Positions 17,277 to 26,048 of a stretch of 64,000 nucleotides of DNA are shown one piece after another. This stretch comes from Fodinibacter luteus (GTDB lineage Bacteria > Actinomycetota > Actinomycetes > Actinomycetales > Dermatophilaceae). Below the pieces are notes generated by a model, which worked only from the letters and a program-made list of their open reading frames with translations, was not told the origin of the DNA and made no database searches. The stretch is taken from positions 248,001 to 312,000 of the forward strand of contig NZ_BAABGM010000003.1 in NCBI RefSeq assembly GCF_039541575.1, given 5' to 3'. The translations under genes and the position numbers were made by a program. Every line of letters starts with the position of its first letter. Within the stretch, counting starts at the first letter, position 1.

Positions 17277-18059
17277 GTCCGTGAGCTCGACGACGACGGG
17301 CGCGTGGTCGCTGGCACCCGCCCCCTTGCGCTCCTCGCGGTCGATGGCGGCCCCGGCGACGCGGGCCGCGAACGACGGGGAGCCGAGCACGAAGTCGATC
17401 CGCATGCCCCGGCGCTTCTGGAAGGCGAGGCGCTGGTAGTCCCAGTAGGTGTAGACGCCCGGGCCCGGAGCGTGCGGCCGCACGACGTCGACGAACCCGG
17501 CATCCAGGAAGGCGTTGAAGGCGGCCCGCTCGGGAGGTGACACGTGGCTCTTGTCGAGGTAGTACTCCATCGACCAGACGTCGTCGTCCTGGGGCGCGAT
17601 GTTCCAGTCGCCGCACAGGGCGACCGGCGTGCCGTCGGCCGCCCAGGCGCTCGCCTGCTCACGCAACCGGGCGAGCCAGTCGAGCTTGTAGGCCATGTGC
17701 GGGTCTCCGATCGCCCTGCCGTTGGGCACGTAGACCGACCACATCCGGATGCCGCCGCACGTGGCCCCGATGGACCTCGCCTCCGCGGCCAGCGGCTCGC
17801 CCCACCCCGGGTCGCCGTCGAACCCCACCCGGACGTCGTCGAGGCCGACCCGAGAGAGGATCGCGACCCCGTTCCACTGGTTGAGGCCGTGGTGGGCCAC
17901 CTCGTAGCCCAGGTCGTGGAGGCGGGCATAGGGGAACTGCGCGTCCCGGGCCTTGGTCTCCTGCATGGCGAGGACGTCGACGTCGGAGCGGGCGAGCCAG
18001 GCCTCGACGCGGTCGATGCGGGAGCGGATCGAGTTGACGTTCCAGGTGGCGATGCGCAC
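17274..18059 (-). CDS. xth: Exodeoxyribonuclease III
   Basis: 261 residues. It belongs to the exonuclease III/APE1 fold: RIATWNVNSIRSR at the start, the metal-binding Glu in MQETKA, the catalytic GDWNIAP block, and the C-terminal SDHAPV with the catalytic His. It repairs abasic sites and 3' blocked ends. Two in-frame GTGs (18068 and 18059) are possible. 18059 is chosen because it gives the family start VRIATWN and because TAGGGT on the minus strand (18072-18067) stands seven bases before it. An even longer reading frame upstream has no family similarity. Confidence 0.93.
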   Translation of the reverse strand: MRIATWNVNSIRSRIDRVEAWLARSDVDVLAMQETKARDAQFPYARLHDLGYEVAHHGLNQWNGVAILSRVGLDDVRVGFDGDPGWGEPLAAEARSIGATCGGIRMWSVYVPNGRAIGDPHMAYKLDWLARLREQASAWAADGTPVALCGDWNIAPQDDDVWSMEYYLDKSHVSPPERAAFNAFLDAGFVDVVRPHAPGPGVYTYWDYQRLAFQKRRGMRIDFVLGSPSFAARVAGAAIDREERKGAGASDHAPVVVELTD

Positions 18060-18066
18060 GTCGATC

Positions 18067-18072
18067 ACCCTA
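18067..18072 (-). promoter_or_regulatory. Leaderless promoter of xth
   Basis: On the minus strand TAGGGT, seven bases, then GTG at 18059. It decides between the two candidate GTG starts. Confidence 0.7.
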
Positions 18073-18130
18073 CCCACGGGTAGGCCGGGGACTCGGCCCG
18101 CGTCACACCCCGGGGGCCGGCGACGGCTGC

Positions 18131-18207
18131 GTCCACCAACAGGCAGTAGGCGGGGCAGAGCCAGCGGCTGAGCACGGCACGAGCAGCCCGCGGCGGGTAC
18201 TGCCTGT
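18131..18207. repeat. Dispersed palindrome, copy A
   Basis: ACAGGCAGTA (18139-18148) and TACTGCCTGT (18198-18207) are perfect inverted arms with 49 bases between them; a flanking GTCCACC on the left extends the similarity to copy B at 60341. It lies in the intergenic space of the divergent pair xth / SDR, 35 bases before the SDR minus-10. Confidence 0.85.
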
Positions 18208-18241
18208 CCTGCGGTGCGGCCGCGGGGGAGCGACTGCGGCA

Positions 18242-18247
18242 TACAGT
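18242..18247 (+). promoter_or_regulatory. Leaderless promoter of the SDR gene
   Basis: TACAGT, six bases, then the ATG at 18254. Confidence 0.75.
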
Positions 18248-18253
18248 CCCCGC

Positions 18254-19030
18254 ATGACCACCGCACTCGTCACCGGCGCCTCGGCCGGCATCGGCCTGGC
18301 CTTCGCCGAACGCCTTGCGCGCGAGGGGAGCGACCTCGTGCTCGTCGCCCGTGACCGGGCCCGGCTCGAGCGGATCGCCCGCGACCTCCGGACGGCCCAC
18401 GGGGTCGAGGTCGAGGTGCTCGTCGCCGACCTGTCCGACCGCGCCGCGACGGGCGAGGTGTGCTCCCGGCTCGCCGACCCGGCACGGCCGGTCGACCTCC
18501 TCGTGAACAACGCCGGGTTCGGGCTGCGCGCCCGCTTCCTCGACAACGACCTGGCCGCCGAGGAGGCCGGCCTCGACGTCATGGTCCGCGCCGTCATGCT
18601 GACCTGCCACGCCGCGGGGCGGGCGATGCGGGCGCGGGGCCACGGCACCATCGTCAACGTCTCGTCGGTGGCGTCGTTCATCGCCAACGGCACCTACTCG
18701 GCCGAGAAGGCCTTCGTGACGGTCTTCTCCGAGGGCCTCGCGAGCGAGCTCGCCGGCACCGGGGTCACGGTGACGGCGCTGTGCCCGGGGTTCACCCGCA
18801 CCGAGTTCCACGACCGGGCCCGGATGCGGGTGTCGGCTCTGCCGGACGCCCTGTGGCTCGACGCGGACACGGTCGTGCAGCAGGCCCTCGCGGACGCCGC
18901 GGGCGGCAAGGTCGTCTCCGTGCCCGGGGCGCAGTGGAAGGTGCTCACGGCGATGGTGCGCGTGCTGCCCCGCCCGCTCGTGCGCGGCGGGGCGATGCGT
19001 ACGCTCGACCGCTTCCGCCGGCGGTCCTGA
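18254..19030 (+). CDS. Short-chain dehydrogenase/reductase
   Basis: 258 residues. Classical SDR: cofactor motif TGASAGIG (residues 7-14), VADLSD, NNAGFG, the catalytic Ser in NVSSVAS, and YSAEK as the YxxxK pair. RDRARL after the second strand suggests NADP(H). The C-terminus (LPRPLVRGGAMRTLDRFRRRS) is basic and may touch the membrane, as in the DltE/YqjQ-type subgroup. The substrate is not predictable. Monocistronic, divergent from xth. Confidence 0.88.
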   Translation: MTTALVTGASAGIGLAFAERLAREGSDLVLVARDRARLERIARDLRTAHGVEVEVLVADLSDRAATGEVCSRLADPARPVDLLVNNAGFGLRARFLDNDLAAEEAGLDVMVRAVMLTCHAAGRAMRARGHGTIVNVSSVASFIANGTYSAEKAFVTVFSEGLASELAGTGVTVTALCPGFTRTEFHDRARMRVSALPDALWLDADTVVQQALADAAGGKVVSVPGAQWKVLTAMVRVLPRPLVRGGAMRTLDRFRRRS

Positions 19031-19101
19031 GCCGGCGGCCCGCGGGGCGGCATGGTCGTCTCGACCGGGGCCGGGGGCTCCTCCACGGGGGTCCGCGGGC
19101 C

Positions 19102-19107
19102 TACCAT
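19102..19107 (+). promoter_or_regulatory. Leaderless promoter of the 164-residue protein gene
   Basis: TACCAT, six bases, then the ATG at 19114. Confidence 0.75.
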
Positions 19108-19113
19108 CGTGGG

Positions 19114-19608
19114 ATGGCCCAGGGCGCCGAGCCGCAGGTGCTTCGCGAGTACCGGCACCTTCTGCGCACCGCCTCCGCCGACTGGCAGGAGACGGCGCAC
19201 CGGCACGCCCTGTGGAGGCTCGGCCCGCGGGCGAGGGGGCGCCTGCTCACCGAGCTCCAGCGCCTGCTCCTCGCCGGCACCCGGCTCGGGCCCGACGACG
19301 TCCACGCCGTGGCCCGCCTCGTCGTCCTCGCGGAGCGGCGCCGCCCACGCCTGCTCCTCGACGGGTTGCCGGCGGACCTGCGCGACGACCTGGCCACCGC
19401 GGTCGTCACCAGCCCGACCGGCCGGATGCTCGCGGCCGGACTCGACGTCTGGGACGGCACCGACCCCCCGACCCGGCCCGAGCCGCCGCCGGAGCCCGAC
19501 CACCACCAGCGCTGGCACGAGCAGCGGGCCACCCCCGGGGAGGCCGGCGAGCTGTCGGTGCTCGCGCAGCCGCAGCCGCACCCGCCCCCGCGGCCGCCGC
19601 ACCGCTGA
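19114..19608 (+). CDS. Hypothetical protein, Arg/Leu-rich helical
   Basis: 164 residues, not recognised. Residues 1-115 are predicted largely helical with many Arg and Leu (HRHALWRLGPRARGRLL; LVVLAERRRPRLLLDGL). The last 45 are Pro/His/Glu-rich and probably disordered, ending in a PQPHPPPRPPHR tail. No signal peptide or membrane helix. The promoter at the right distance and codon usage like its neighbours support a real gene. It lies between an SDR and pyrE without overlap, so context gives no role. Confidence 0.65.
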   Translation: MAQGAEPQVLREYRHLLRTASADWQETAHRHALWRLGPRARGRLLTELQRLLLAGTRLGPDDVHAVARLVVLAERRRPRLLLDGLPADLRDDLATAVVTSPTGRMLAAGLDVWDGTDPPTRPEPPPEPDHHQRWHEQRATPGEAGELSVLAQPQPHPPPRPPHR

Positions 19609-19638
19609 ACGGCTGCGGCACCTGCCCGGCGCACGGCA

Positions 19639-19644
19639 TACGGT
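19639..19644 (+). promoter_or_regulatory. Leaderless promoter of pyrE
   Basis: TACGGT, six bases, then the GTG at 19651. Confidence 0.7.
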
Positions 19645-19650
19645 GGACCC

Positions 19651-20205
19651 GTGACCGACATCGCCGCCGACCGGGCCCGGCTCCTCGAGATCGTCCGCGA
19701 CAAGGCGATCGTCCACGGCAGGGTCACCCTGTCCTCGGGGCGCGAGGCCGACTACTACGTCGACCTGCGCCGCATCACGCTCGACGGTGAGGCGGCCCCG
19801 CTCGTCGGCCGGGTCATGCTCGACCTGACCCGCGACCTCGAGTTCGACGCCGTCGGCGGGCTGACCCTCGGCGCCGACCCGGTCGCGACCGCGATGCTCC
19901 ACGCGAGTGCTGCGCAGGGCGGGCGGCTCGACGCGTTCGTCGTGCGCAAGGCCGGCAAGGCGCACGGGCTGCAGCAGCGCATCGAGGGGCCGTCGGTCGC
20001 CGGGCGCCGCGTGCTCGTCGTCGAGGACACCTCGACGACCGGCTCCTCCCCGCTCGAGGCGGCCCGCGCGGCGCAGGAGGCCGGGGCCAGCGTCGTCGCC
20101 GTGGCGACCATCGCCGACCGCGCCACCGGCGCGGCGGAGCGCTTCGCGGATGCCGGGTTCGAGTACCGCTCCGTGTTCGGGCTCGAGGAGCTGGGGCTCG
20201 CCTGA
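19651..20205 (+). CDS. pyrE: Orotate phosphoribosyltransferase
   Basis: 184 residues. PRPP-binding loop VLVVEDTSTTGSSPLEA near 125-141; the catalytic flexible loop FVVRKAGKAHG (about 93-103) with the lysines used by PyrE; N-terminal GRVTLSSGREADYYVDLR typical of the family. It converts orotate and PRPP to OMP in the cytosol. It stands alone here, away from other pyr biosynthesis genes, which is common in Micrococcales. It converges with the AGCS symporter gene. Start at GTG from the promoter spacing. Confidence 0.95.
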   Translation: MTDIAADRARLLEIVRDKAIVHGRVTLSSGREADYYVDLRRITLDGEAAPLVGRVMLDLTRDLEFDAVGGLTLGADPVATAMLHASAAQGGRLDAFVVRKAGKAHGLQQRIEGPSVAGRRVLVVEDTSTTGSSPLEAARAAQEAGASVVAVATIADRATGAAERFADAGFEYRSVFGLEELGLA

Positions 20206-20235
20206 CACCGTCGCCACGGCGAGCCCCGGCCCGTC

Positions 20236-21681
20236 TCAGCGGTGCGCCACCTGCTTGACCTCGCCGCTCTCGACCCGCTCGTAGTAGCCGAGGACCGTCG
20301 AGCGGATCACCTTGGCCAGCAGGTACAGGCCGATGATGTTCCAGATGCCCATGAGGAAGATCATCGAGTCGGAGAAGTTGATGACCGGCCCGAGGGCGGC
20401 AGCCGACCCGATGACGGTGAAGACGAGGAACAGCCCCTTGAACACGTTCTCGGCGAGGACGCTGTCGCCGAAGAGGTAGCCGGTCGCCTTCATCCCGTAG
20501 TACGACCAGCTGATCATCGTCGAGAAGGCGAAGAGCACGACGGCCACGGCGAGCACGACGGGGAACCACGGGAGCACCGTCTCGAACGAGCGCGACGTCA
20601 GGTCGACGCCCCCGAGCTCGGAGGCGTCGGGGTCGTTCCAGGTGCCGGTGATGACGATCGTGAGGGCGGTCATCGTGCAGATGACGACGGTGTCGATGAA
20701 CGGCTCGAGCATCGCGACGAAGCCCTCGGTGGCGGGCTCCTTCGTCTTGACGGCCGAGTGCGCGACCGAGGCCGAGCCGAGACCCGCCTCGTTCGAGAAC
20801 GCCGCGCGCTGGAAGCCGACGATGAGGGCACCGATGGCGCCACCCGCGACGCCCTCGGGGCTGAACGCGCCGGTGAGGATGTCGCCGAACGCACCGGGCA
20901 CCGACCCGAGGTTGGCCAGGATGACGATGACGCAGGCCGACAGGTAGAGCACGGCCATGAAGGGCACGACCTTCTCGGTGACCCTCGCGATGCTCTTGAT
21001 GCCGCCGATGATGACCGCGCCCGCGACGGCCGCGAAGACGAGCCCGATGATCCACGGCCGGTCGGCGAAGAAGCTGTCCTCGCCACCGGTGACGGCGACG
21101 ATCTGGGCGGTCGCCTGGTTGGACTGGAACATGTTGCCGCCGCCGAGCGCACCCCCGACCATGCAGATGGCGAAGAGCACCGCGAGGACCTTGCCGAGCC
21201 CGGCCCTGCCCTGCTCGGCGAGGCCGTCGCGCAGGTAGTACATCGGTCCGCCGGACACCGAGCCGTCGGCGTGCTCCCGGCGGTACTTCACCCCGAGGGT
21301 GCACTCGGCCATCTTGGTCGCCATGCCGAGCAGGCCCGCGACGATCATCCAGAAGGTCGCCCCCGGGCCGCCGAGGGAGATGGCCACGGCGACGCCCGCG
21401 ATGTTGCCGAGGCCGACCGTGCCGGAGACCGCTGTGGCCAGGGCCTGGAAGTGCGACACCTCGCCGGCGTCGTCGGGGTCGGAGTAGCGGCCGCGCACGA
21501 GGTCGAGCGACAGCTTCGGGCCGCGCACCTGCATGAACCCGAGCCAGACCGTGAAGAACGCCCCCGCGACGACGAGCCAGGCGACGATGAGTGGCACCTC
21601 GGTGCCGAAGATGGGAACGGCGTAGAAGACCTTCGAGGTGATCCAGTCGGAGGCCGCGGTGAACCAGTCGACGACGTCCAT
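20236..21681 (-). CDS. Sodium:alanine symporter, AGCS family
   Basis: 481 residues, about 11 membrane segments. AGCS signatures: GTVGLGNIAGVAVAISLGGPGATFWM (near 90-115), the FQSNQ and FQRAAFSNEAGLGSA blocks, and SWSYYGMKATGYLFG near 400. It imports alanine or glycine with sodium. On the minus strand its ATG shares one base with the stop of the universal stress protein gene (TGATG), so the two are one operon with the stress gene first. The pairing hints that uptake responds to energy or nutrient state, but nothing in the sequence shows how. Confidence 0.92.
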   Translation of the reverse strand: MDVVDWFTAASDWITSKVFYAVPIFGTEVPLIVAWLVVAGAFFTVWLGFMQVRGPKLSLDLVRGRYSDPDDAGEVSHFQALATAVSGTVGLGNIAGVAVAISLGGPGATFWMIVAGLLGMATKMAECTLGVKYRREHADGSVSGGPMYYLRDGLAEQGRAGLGKVLAVLFAICMVGGALGGGNMFQSNQATAQIVAVTGGEDSFFADRPWIIGLVFAAVAGAVIIGGIKSIARVTEKVVPFMAVLYLSACVIVILANLGSVPGAFGDILTGAFSPEGVAGGAIGALIVGFQRAAFSNEAGLGSASVAHSAVKTKEPATEGFVAMLEPFIDTVVICTMTALTIVITGTWNDPDASELGGVDLTSRSFETVLPWFPVVLAVAVVLFAFSTMISWSYYGMKATGYLFGDSVLAENVFKGLFLVFTVIGSAAALGPVINFSDSMIFLMGIWNIIGLYLLAKVIRSTVLGYYERVESGEVKQVAHR

Positions 21682-22112
21682 CAGGGCACCACCGTCACCG
21701 GGACGTCGGCGTGCTGGGCGAGCCGGTTCGCGACGCTGCCGAACACGGCCTCGCGCAGACCGGAGTCACCCGTGCGGCCGACGATGACGTGCACGGCCCC
21801 CACCTCGGCGCAGATGTCGAGCACGGTGTCCGACGGCTTGCCGTGGCGGACGACCTCGGTGTGCGGCACTCCACCCCGCTCGGCGATCTCGGCCATCGGC
21901 GCCAGCACCTGCTCGGTGGCCGCCTTGATCTCCCGTTGCTTCTCGCGGTGCCGGTGCTCGTTCTCCGACGGTGTCTGGAAGGAGAACGGCGACCAGGGGA
22001 TGACGTGGACGAGGACGATCTTCCAGTGGTTCCGCTGAGCGCGGTCGACCGCGAACTCCACCGCACGGGTGGAGGCTGCGCTGTTGTCGACGCCGACGAC
22101 GATGGTGTCCAT
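21681..22112 (-). CDS. Universal stress protein (UspA family)
   Basis: 143 residues. The single USP domain ends with the ATP-binding pattern G-x2-G-x9-G-S (VGRTGDSGLREAVFGS), so it should bind ATP. The start IVVGVDNS is typical. The start ATG at 22112 is chosen because it begins the first strand; the frame stays open upstream without similarity. First gene of a two-gene operon with an AGCS symporter. A minus-10 candidate TAGGGT lies on the minus strand at 22159-22154, giving a leader near 35 bases. Confidence 0.9.
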   Translation of the reverse strand: MDTIVVGVDNSAASTRAVEFAVDRAQRNHWKIVLVHVIPWSPFSFQTPSENEHRHREKQREIKAATEQVLAPMAEIAERGGVPHTEVVRHGKPSDTVLDICAEVGAVHVIVGRTGDSGLREAVFGSVANRLAQHADVPVTVVP

Positions 22113-22195
22113 GGGGGCCTCGATCTGTCGGGGAGCGTGCTGATGGGCACAGCACCCTAGTGGCGAAGTGACCTGGACCACACTCGAAGAGACCC

Positions 22196-22201
22196 TAGGA
22201 T
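22196..22201 (+). promoter_or_regulatory. Likely lemA minus-10 element
   Basis: TAGGAT, 31 bases before the lemA GTG, with a GAGGAGG ribosome site between. It is divergent from the TAGGGT of the stress protein gene 37 bases away. Confidence 0.5.
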
Positions 22202-22232
22202 TCGACAACGCCTGCGTCCCCGAGGAGGTCGC

Positions 22233-22973
22233 GTGACCACCACCGTCATCGTCGTCGTCATCGTCGTGCTGCTCGTCGCCGTCGTCGGCTGGGCCGTCGC
22301 GACGTACAACGGGCTCATCAAGCTGCGCAACCTCGTTCAGGAGGCGTGGCGGCAGATCGACGTCGAGCTGACCCGTCGGCACGACCTCATCGGCAACCTC
22401 GTCGAGACCGTCAAGGGGTATGCCGCGCACGAGCGGGGCACCCTCGAGGACGTCGTCAGGGCACGCTCGGCGGCGATGGCCCCCGGGCAGTCACCCGCCC
22501 AGCAGGCCGAGAGCGAGAACATGCTCAGCCAGGCCCTCGGCCGGCTCCTCGCGATCGTCGAGGCGTACCCCGACCTGAAGGCCAACGAGAACTTCCTGGC
22601 GCTGCAGGGCGAGCTCACCTCGACCGAGGACCGCATCGCCTCGGCCCGCCGCTACCACAACGCGACGGTCCGCCACCTCAACACCAAGGTCGAGACGGTG
22701 CCGAGCAACATCGTGGCCGGGCTCTTCTCCATCTCGCGGGCCGAGTACTTCGAGGCCGTCGGGGAGCAGCGCGAGGCCCCGCGGGTCGACTTCGGCCAGC
22801 GCGACGCCGTCATCCCGCCGCCGAGCGGGTATGCCGCTGGGGCGCCCGCTGCCCGCTCGGCGCCGCCGGCATCCACCGCGCCGCCGGCATCCACGGCGCC
22901 GCCGGCATCCACGGCGTCCCCCGAGGGCACGGGCGGCACCCCGCCGCCACCCCCCGCGCCGCCGGCCGCCTGA
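22233..22973 (+). CDS. LemA family protein
   Basis: 246 residues. An N-terminal hydrophobic segment (residues 2-23) with a short outside end, then the LemA helical domain: YNGLIKLRNLVQEAWRQIDVELTRRHDLI (24-52), NLVETVKGYAAHE, and YHNATVRHLNTKVET. The C-terminal 70 residues are Pro/Ala/Ser-rich with three APPAST repeats. The family is a membrane-anchored helical bundle of unknown role. GAGGAGG precedes the GTG. Monocistronic. Confidence 0.88.
   Translation: MTTTVIVVVIVVLLVAVVGWAVATYNGLIKLRNLVQEAWRQIDVELTRRHDLIGNLVETVKGYAAHERGTLEDVVRARSAAMAPGQSPAQQAESENMLSQALGRLLAIVEAYPDLKANENFLALQGELTSTEDRIASARRYHNATVRHLNTKVETVPSNIVAGLFSISRAEYFEAVGEQREAPRVDFGQRDAVIPPPSGYAAGAPAARSAPPASTAPPASTAPPASTASPEGTGGTPPPPPAPPAA
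22860..22913 (+). repeat. 18-base tandem repeat in lemA
   Basis: Three in-frame 18-base units encoding APPAST. Each contains GGCATCC, the abundant heptamer of this genome. Confidence 0.8.
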
Positions 22974-23112
22974 GCGCGCCACCAGCCGGTCGGATGCCGG
23001 GTGCCGGCCCGGGCGCGGACACCGCCACGAGCGGCGGGTCCACCGCCCGGTGGACGCAGCGTCCACCGCGCGGACGTCCCGCGGGGTGCAGCCCACGGGC
23101 CACGCTGGACGC

Positions 23113-23982
23113 ATGGACGCGATCACGATCAGGGGCCTGACGAAGGCCTACGGACCCCGGCCCGCCGTCGACGGACTCGACCTCGACATCCGCACCGGGG
23201 AGGTGTTCGCCCTCCTCGGGCCCAACGGCGCCGGCAAGACGACGACCGTCGAGATCGCCGAGGGGTTCCGGCACCGGGACGCCGGCGAGGTGCGGGTGCT
23301 CGGCACCGACCCGCAGGGGGCAGGGCTCGCCTGGCGCAACCGGATCGGCATCGTCCTCCAGTCGTCCGGAGGGCTGGACCTGCTCACCCCCCGGGAGGTG
23401 CTGGCGAGCACCGCGAAGGTCTTCACCCGCCCGCGCCCGGTCGAGGAGGTGCTCGCTGAGGTCGGGCTCGACGACCGCGCGGACACCCGCGTCGTGGGGC
23501 TGAGCGGCGGTCAGCGCCGGCGCCTCGACGTGGCGCTCGGCATCATCGGCCGCCCCGAGCTGCTCTTCCTCGACGAGCCGACGACCGGATTCGACCCGCA
23601 GGCGCGTCGCGACTTCTGGGAGCTCATCCGCACGCTCGCGGCGCAGGGCACGACGATCCTGCTCACGACCCACTACCTCGACGAGGCCGAGGCCCTGGCC
23701 GACCGGGTCGGCGTCATCGCCGCCGGTCGGCTGCTCGCCCTCGACACCCCGGACGCGCTCGGTGGCCGCAGCGCGCAGGAGGCCACGCTCGCATGGGAGG
23801 AGGACGGCATCCGGCGCAGCCTGCGCACGGCCTCGCCGACCGCCGACATCTCGCGGCTGTCCGCGAGGTTCGCCGGGGGCGAGGTCCCCGGCCTCACGGT
23901 GAGCCGGCCCTCGCTCGAGGACACCTACCTCGGGCTCATCGCCCCCCACCTCGTCGACGACCGCTCGGAGGTCCCCGCATGA
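23113..23982 (+). CDS. ABC-2 type exporter, ATP-binding protein
   Basis: 289 residues. Walker A GPNGAGKTT near 38, Q-loop, signature LSGGQRRRL near 133, Walker B LLFLDEPTTGFD near 155, switch His in TTHYLDEAEALADR. It resembles CcmA/DrrA-type drug or lipid exporters. The C-terminal 70 residues form the usual regulatory extension. Its stop overlaps the permease start by four bases (ATGA), and a sensor kinase plus LuxR-type regulator follow, so this is a four-gene sensing and export operon. The ATG is preceded by CACGCT six bases upstream, a weak minus-10 at best. Confidence 0.93.
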   Translation: MDAITIRGLTKAYGPRPAVDGLDLDIRTGEVFALLGPNGAGKTTTVEIAEGFRHRDAGEVRVLGTDPQGAGLAWRNRIGIVLQSSGGLDLLTPREVLASTAKVFTRPRPVEEVLAEVGLDDRADTRVVGLSGGQRRRLDVALGIIGRPELLFLDEPTTGFDPQARRDFWELIRTLAAQGTTILLTTHYLDEAEALADRVGVIAAGRLLALDTPDALGGRSAQEATLAWEEDGIRRSLRTASPTADISRLSARFAGGEVPGLTVSRPSLEDTYLGLIAPHLVDDRSEVPA

Positions 23983-24782
23983 CTGCCGTCGCCCTCGGCC
24001 TCGACCGCACCGCCCTCGAGCTGCGGATGTACTCGCGGGAGAAGGAGGCCGTCTTCTTCTCGTTCCTCTTCCCGATCCTGCTCCTCGCCCTGTTCTCCGT
24101 CATCTTCTCCGGCCAGTTCGAGGAGTCCGCGGCCCGGGGCGGCATGACCGCCGGGCAGTTCTTCCTGCCGGGCATGCTCTCGGCCGGCGTGCTGCTCACG
24201 AGCTTCCAGACGATGGCGCTGTCGGTCGCGACCGAGCGCGACGACGGCTCGCTGAAGCGGCTGCGCGCCACGCCGATGCCGTCGGTCGCGTACTTCCTCG
24301 GCAAGGTCGGCCTCGTGGGCGTGACGTCGGTGCTCCAGACGGTGCTCCTGCTCCTCGTGGCTCGGTTCGCGTTCGGGGTCGACCTGCCGACCGACCCCGA
24401 GCGGTGGGTGGTGTTCGTCGTCGTCTTCGTGCTCGGCGTGTTCTCGGGCACCGTGCTCGGCATCGCCTACTCGTCGCTCGCGACGGCCCGGTCGATCGGT
24501 GCCGTCGTCATCGGGCCGATGATCGTCCTGCAGTTCATCTCGGGCGTCTACATCGCCTTCGACCAGATCCCGGGGTGGCTGCAGCAGGTCGCGGCGCTGT
24601 TCCCGCTCAAGTGGATCGCCCAGGGCATGCGCTCGGTGTTCTACCCGGCGGAGATGGCCGCGGCGGAGATGGCCGGCTCGTGGGAGACCGGTCGCACCGT
24701 GGCCGTCCTGCTCGCGTGGGGGATCGGCGGGCTCGTCCTGTGCGTCACGACGTTCCGCTGGTTCAAGCGTGGCACGACCTGA
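23979..24782 (+). CDS. ABC-2 type exporter, permease
   Basis: 267 residues, six membrane segments in the ABC-2 pattern: an N-terminal helix with RMYSREKEAVFFSFLFPILL, a large outer loop, SVATERDDGSLKRLRATPMP (coupling helix) near 85, and a final FKRGTT tail. It works with the ATPase just upstream. Three bases separate its stop from the GTG of the sensor kinase gene. The substrate is unknown; such kinase-linked exporters often respond to envelope-active compounds. Confidence 0.9.
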   Translation: MTAVALGLDRTALELRMYSREKEAVFFSFLFPILLLALFSVIFSGQFEESAARGGMTAGQFFLPGMLSAGVLLTSFQTMALSVATERDDGSLKRLRATPMPSVAYFLGKVGLVGVTSVLQTVLLLLVARFAFGVDLPTDPERWVVFVVVFVLGVFSGTVLGIAYSSLATARSIGAVVIGPMIVLQFISGVYIAFDQIPGWLQQVAALFPLKWIAQGMRSVFYPAEMAAAEMAGSWETGRTVAVLLAWGIGGLVLCVTTFRWFKRGTT

Positions 24783-24785
24783 GCC

Positions 24786-26048
24786 GTGGAACCCGCGACC
24801 TCCGGCCCGGGACCCGCGATGATGTCCGGCGTGACCCACGACCCGTCGCCGCCCGGGGGCTCCTCGCAGGAGGAGTTCTCCGCGATGTGGCGACGCCAGC
24901 AGCCGTTCTGGCACGCGGTGTACGCGGTCGTCTGGCTCGCCGCGGTCGTCGTCACCCTCGTCGACGAACCGGGACGCTCGGGCCGCGCGCCGTCGCTCGT
25001 GCTCCTCGGCGTCATGGCCCTGGCGTACGCCGTGCTCGGCCGGCGGGCGATGACCCACGCCGACCTGCGGTGGGCCGTCGCGTACCACCTCGTGTCGTGG
25101 TCGGCGCTGCTCGTCGTGCAGTGGCTCGACCCGGGAACGCAGTCGTGGCTGCTCTTCTTCGCGCTCTTCCCGCAGCTGTGGGCGATGCTCCCCTCGCGCT
25201 GGGCGGCCGTGGCGACGGTCGTCGTCGTGGGGGCGTTCTCGTTCGTGCGGTGGGCCACCCTCGAGTTCGCCGCCGACAGCCTGAGCGACATCGTCATCTC
25301 GGGCACGATCTCGATGGGCCTCTCGCTTGCGCTCGGCCTCTTCATCAACCGGATCGTCGGCGAGGCGGAGAGCCGGGCCGAGACCATCGACGAGCTGCGC
25401 GCGGCCCAGCGCAGGCTCGCCGCCGCCGAGCGCGACCGCGGCATCCACGAGGAGCGCGAGCGGCTCTCGCGCGAGATCCACGACACCCTCGCCCAAGGGT
25501 TCACCTCGGTCGTCGCCCTGTCCCGGGCGGCCGAGGCCGCGCTCGCCCGGGGTGACGTCAGCGCGGCCCGGGACCGCCTCGCGCTCATCGAGCGCACGGC
25601 ATCCGACAACCTCGACGAGGCCCGGCTCATCGTCGCCGAGCTGACGCCGGGGCACCTGCAGTCGCGCACCCTCGGCCAGGCGCTCGAACGCCTCGGCGAG
25701 GCGGTGAGCAGCGAGAACGGGCTGCGCGCCGACGTGCGGGTCGCCGGCGAGCCGGCGCCGCTGGGCGGCTCGGCCGAGGTCGTCATCCTGCGCACCGCCC
25801 AGGAGGCGCTGTCGAACGTGCGGCGTCACGCCGGGGCGGGTCGCGCCGACCTCACACTGACCTACGAGGACCCCGAGCGGGTCGTCCTCGAGGTGCGTGA
25901 CGACGGCTGCGGGTTCGACCCCACGGCCGAGCGCACCGGTTTCGGGCTCGACGGGGTCCTCGCCCGCGCGGCGGAGGTCGGCGGATCGGTGCGCGTGACG
26001 AGCGAGCCCGGGGCCGGGACGACCCTGCGCCTGGAGGTACCGCGGTGA
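24786..26048 (+). CDS. Sensor histidine kinase, NarL/DesK type
   Basis: 420 residues. Five or six membrane helices in the first 200 residues with no large outer domain, then a dimerisation helix with His232 (REIHDTLAQGF), and a HATPase_c domain (EALSNVRRHA, DDGCGFDP, a G2 loop). The lack of an extracellular sensor means it probably reads the membrane or the adjacent transporter. The GTG at 24786 lies three bases after the permease; a second in-frame Met at residue 12-13 is possible. The response regulator gene overlaps its stop (GTGA). Confidence 0.9.
   Translation: MEPATSGPGPAMMSGVTHDPSPPGGSSQEEFSAMWRRQQPFWHAVYAVVWLAAVVVTLVDEPGRSGRAPSLVLLGVMALAYAVLGRRAMTHADLRWAVAYHLVSWSALLVVQWLDPGTQSWLLFFALFPQLWAMLPSRWAAVATVVVVGAFSFVRWATLEFAADSLSDIVISGTISMGLSLALGLFINRIVGEAESRAETIDELRAAQRRLAAAERDRGIHEERERLSREIHDTLAQGFTSVVALSRAAEAALARGDVSAARDRLALIERTASDNLDEARLIVAELTPGHLQSRTLGQALERLGEAVSSENGLRADVRVAGEPAPLGGSAEVVILRTAQEALSNVRRHAGAGRADLTLTYEDPERVVLEVRDDGCGFDPTAERTGFGLDGVLARAAEVGGSVRVTSEPGAGTTLRLEVPR

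Noticed and set aside
18068..18266. A longer exonuclease III starting up to 66 codons upstream
   Set aside because: The added residues are Arg/Pro/Cys-rich, come from the palindrome region, and match no family member; the leaderless promoter supports the short form.
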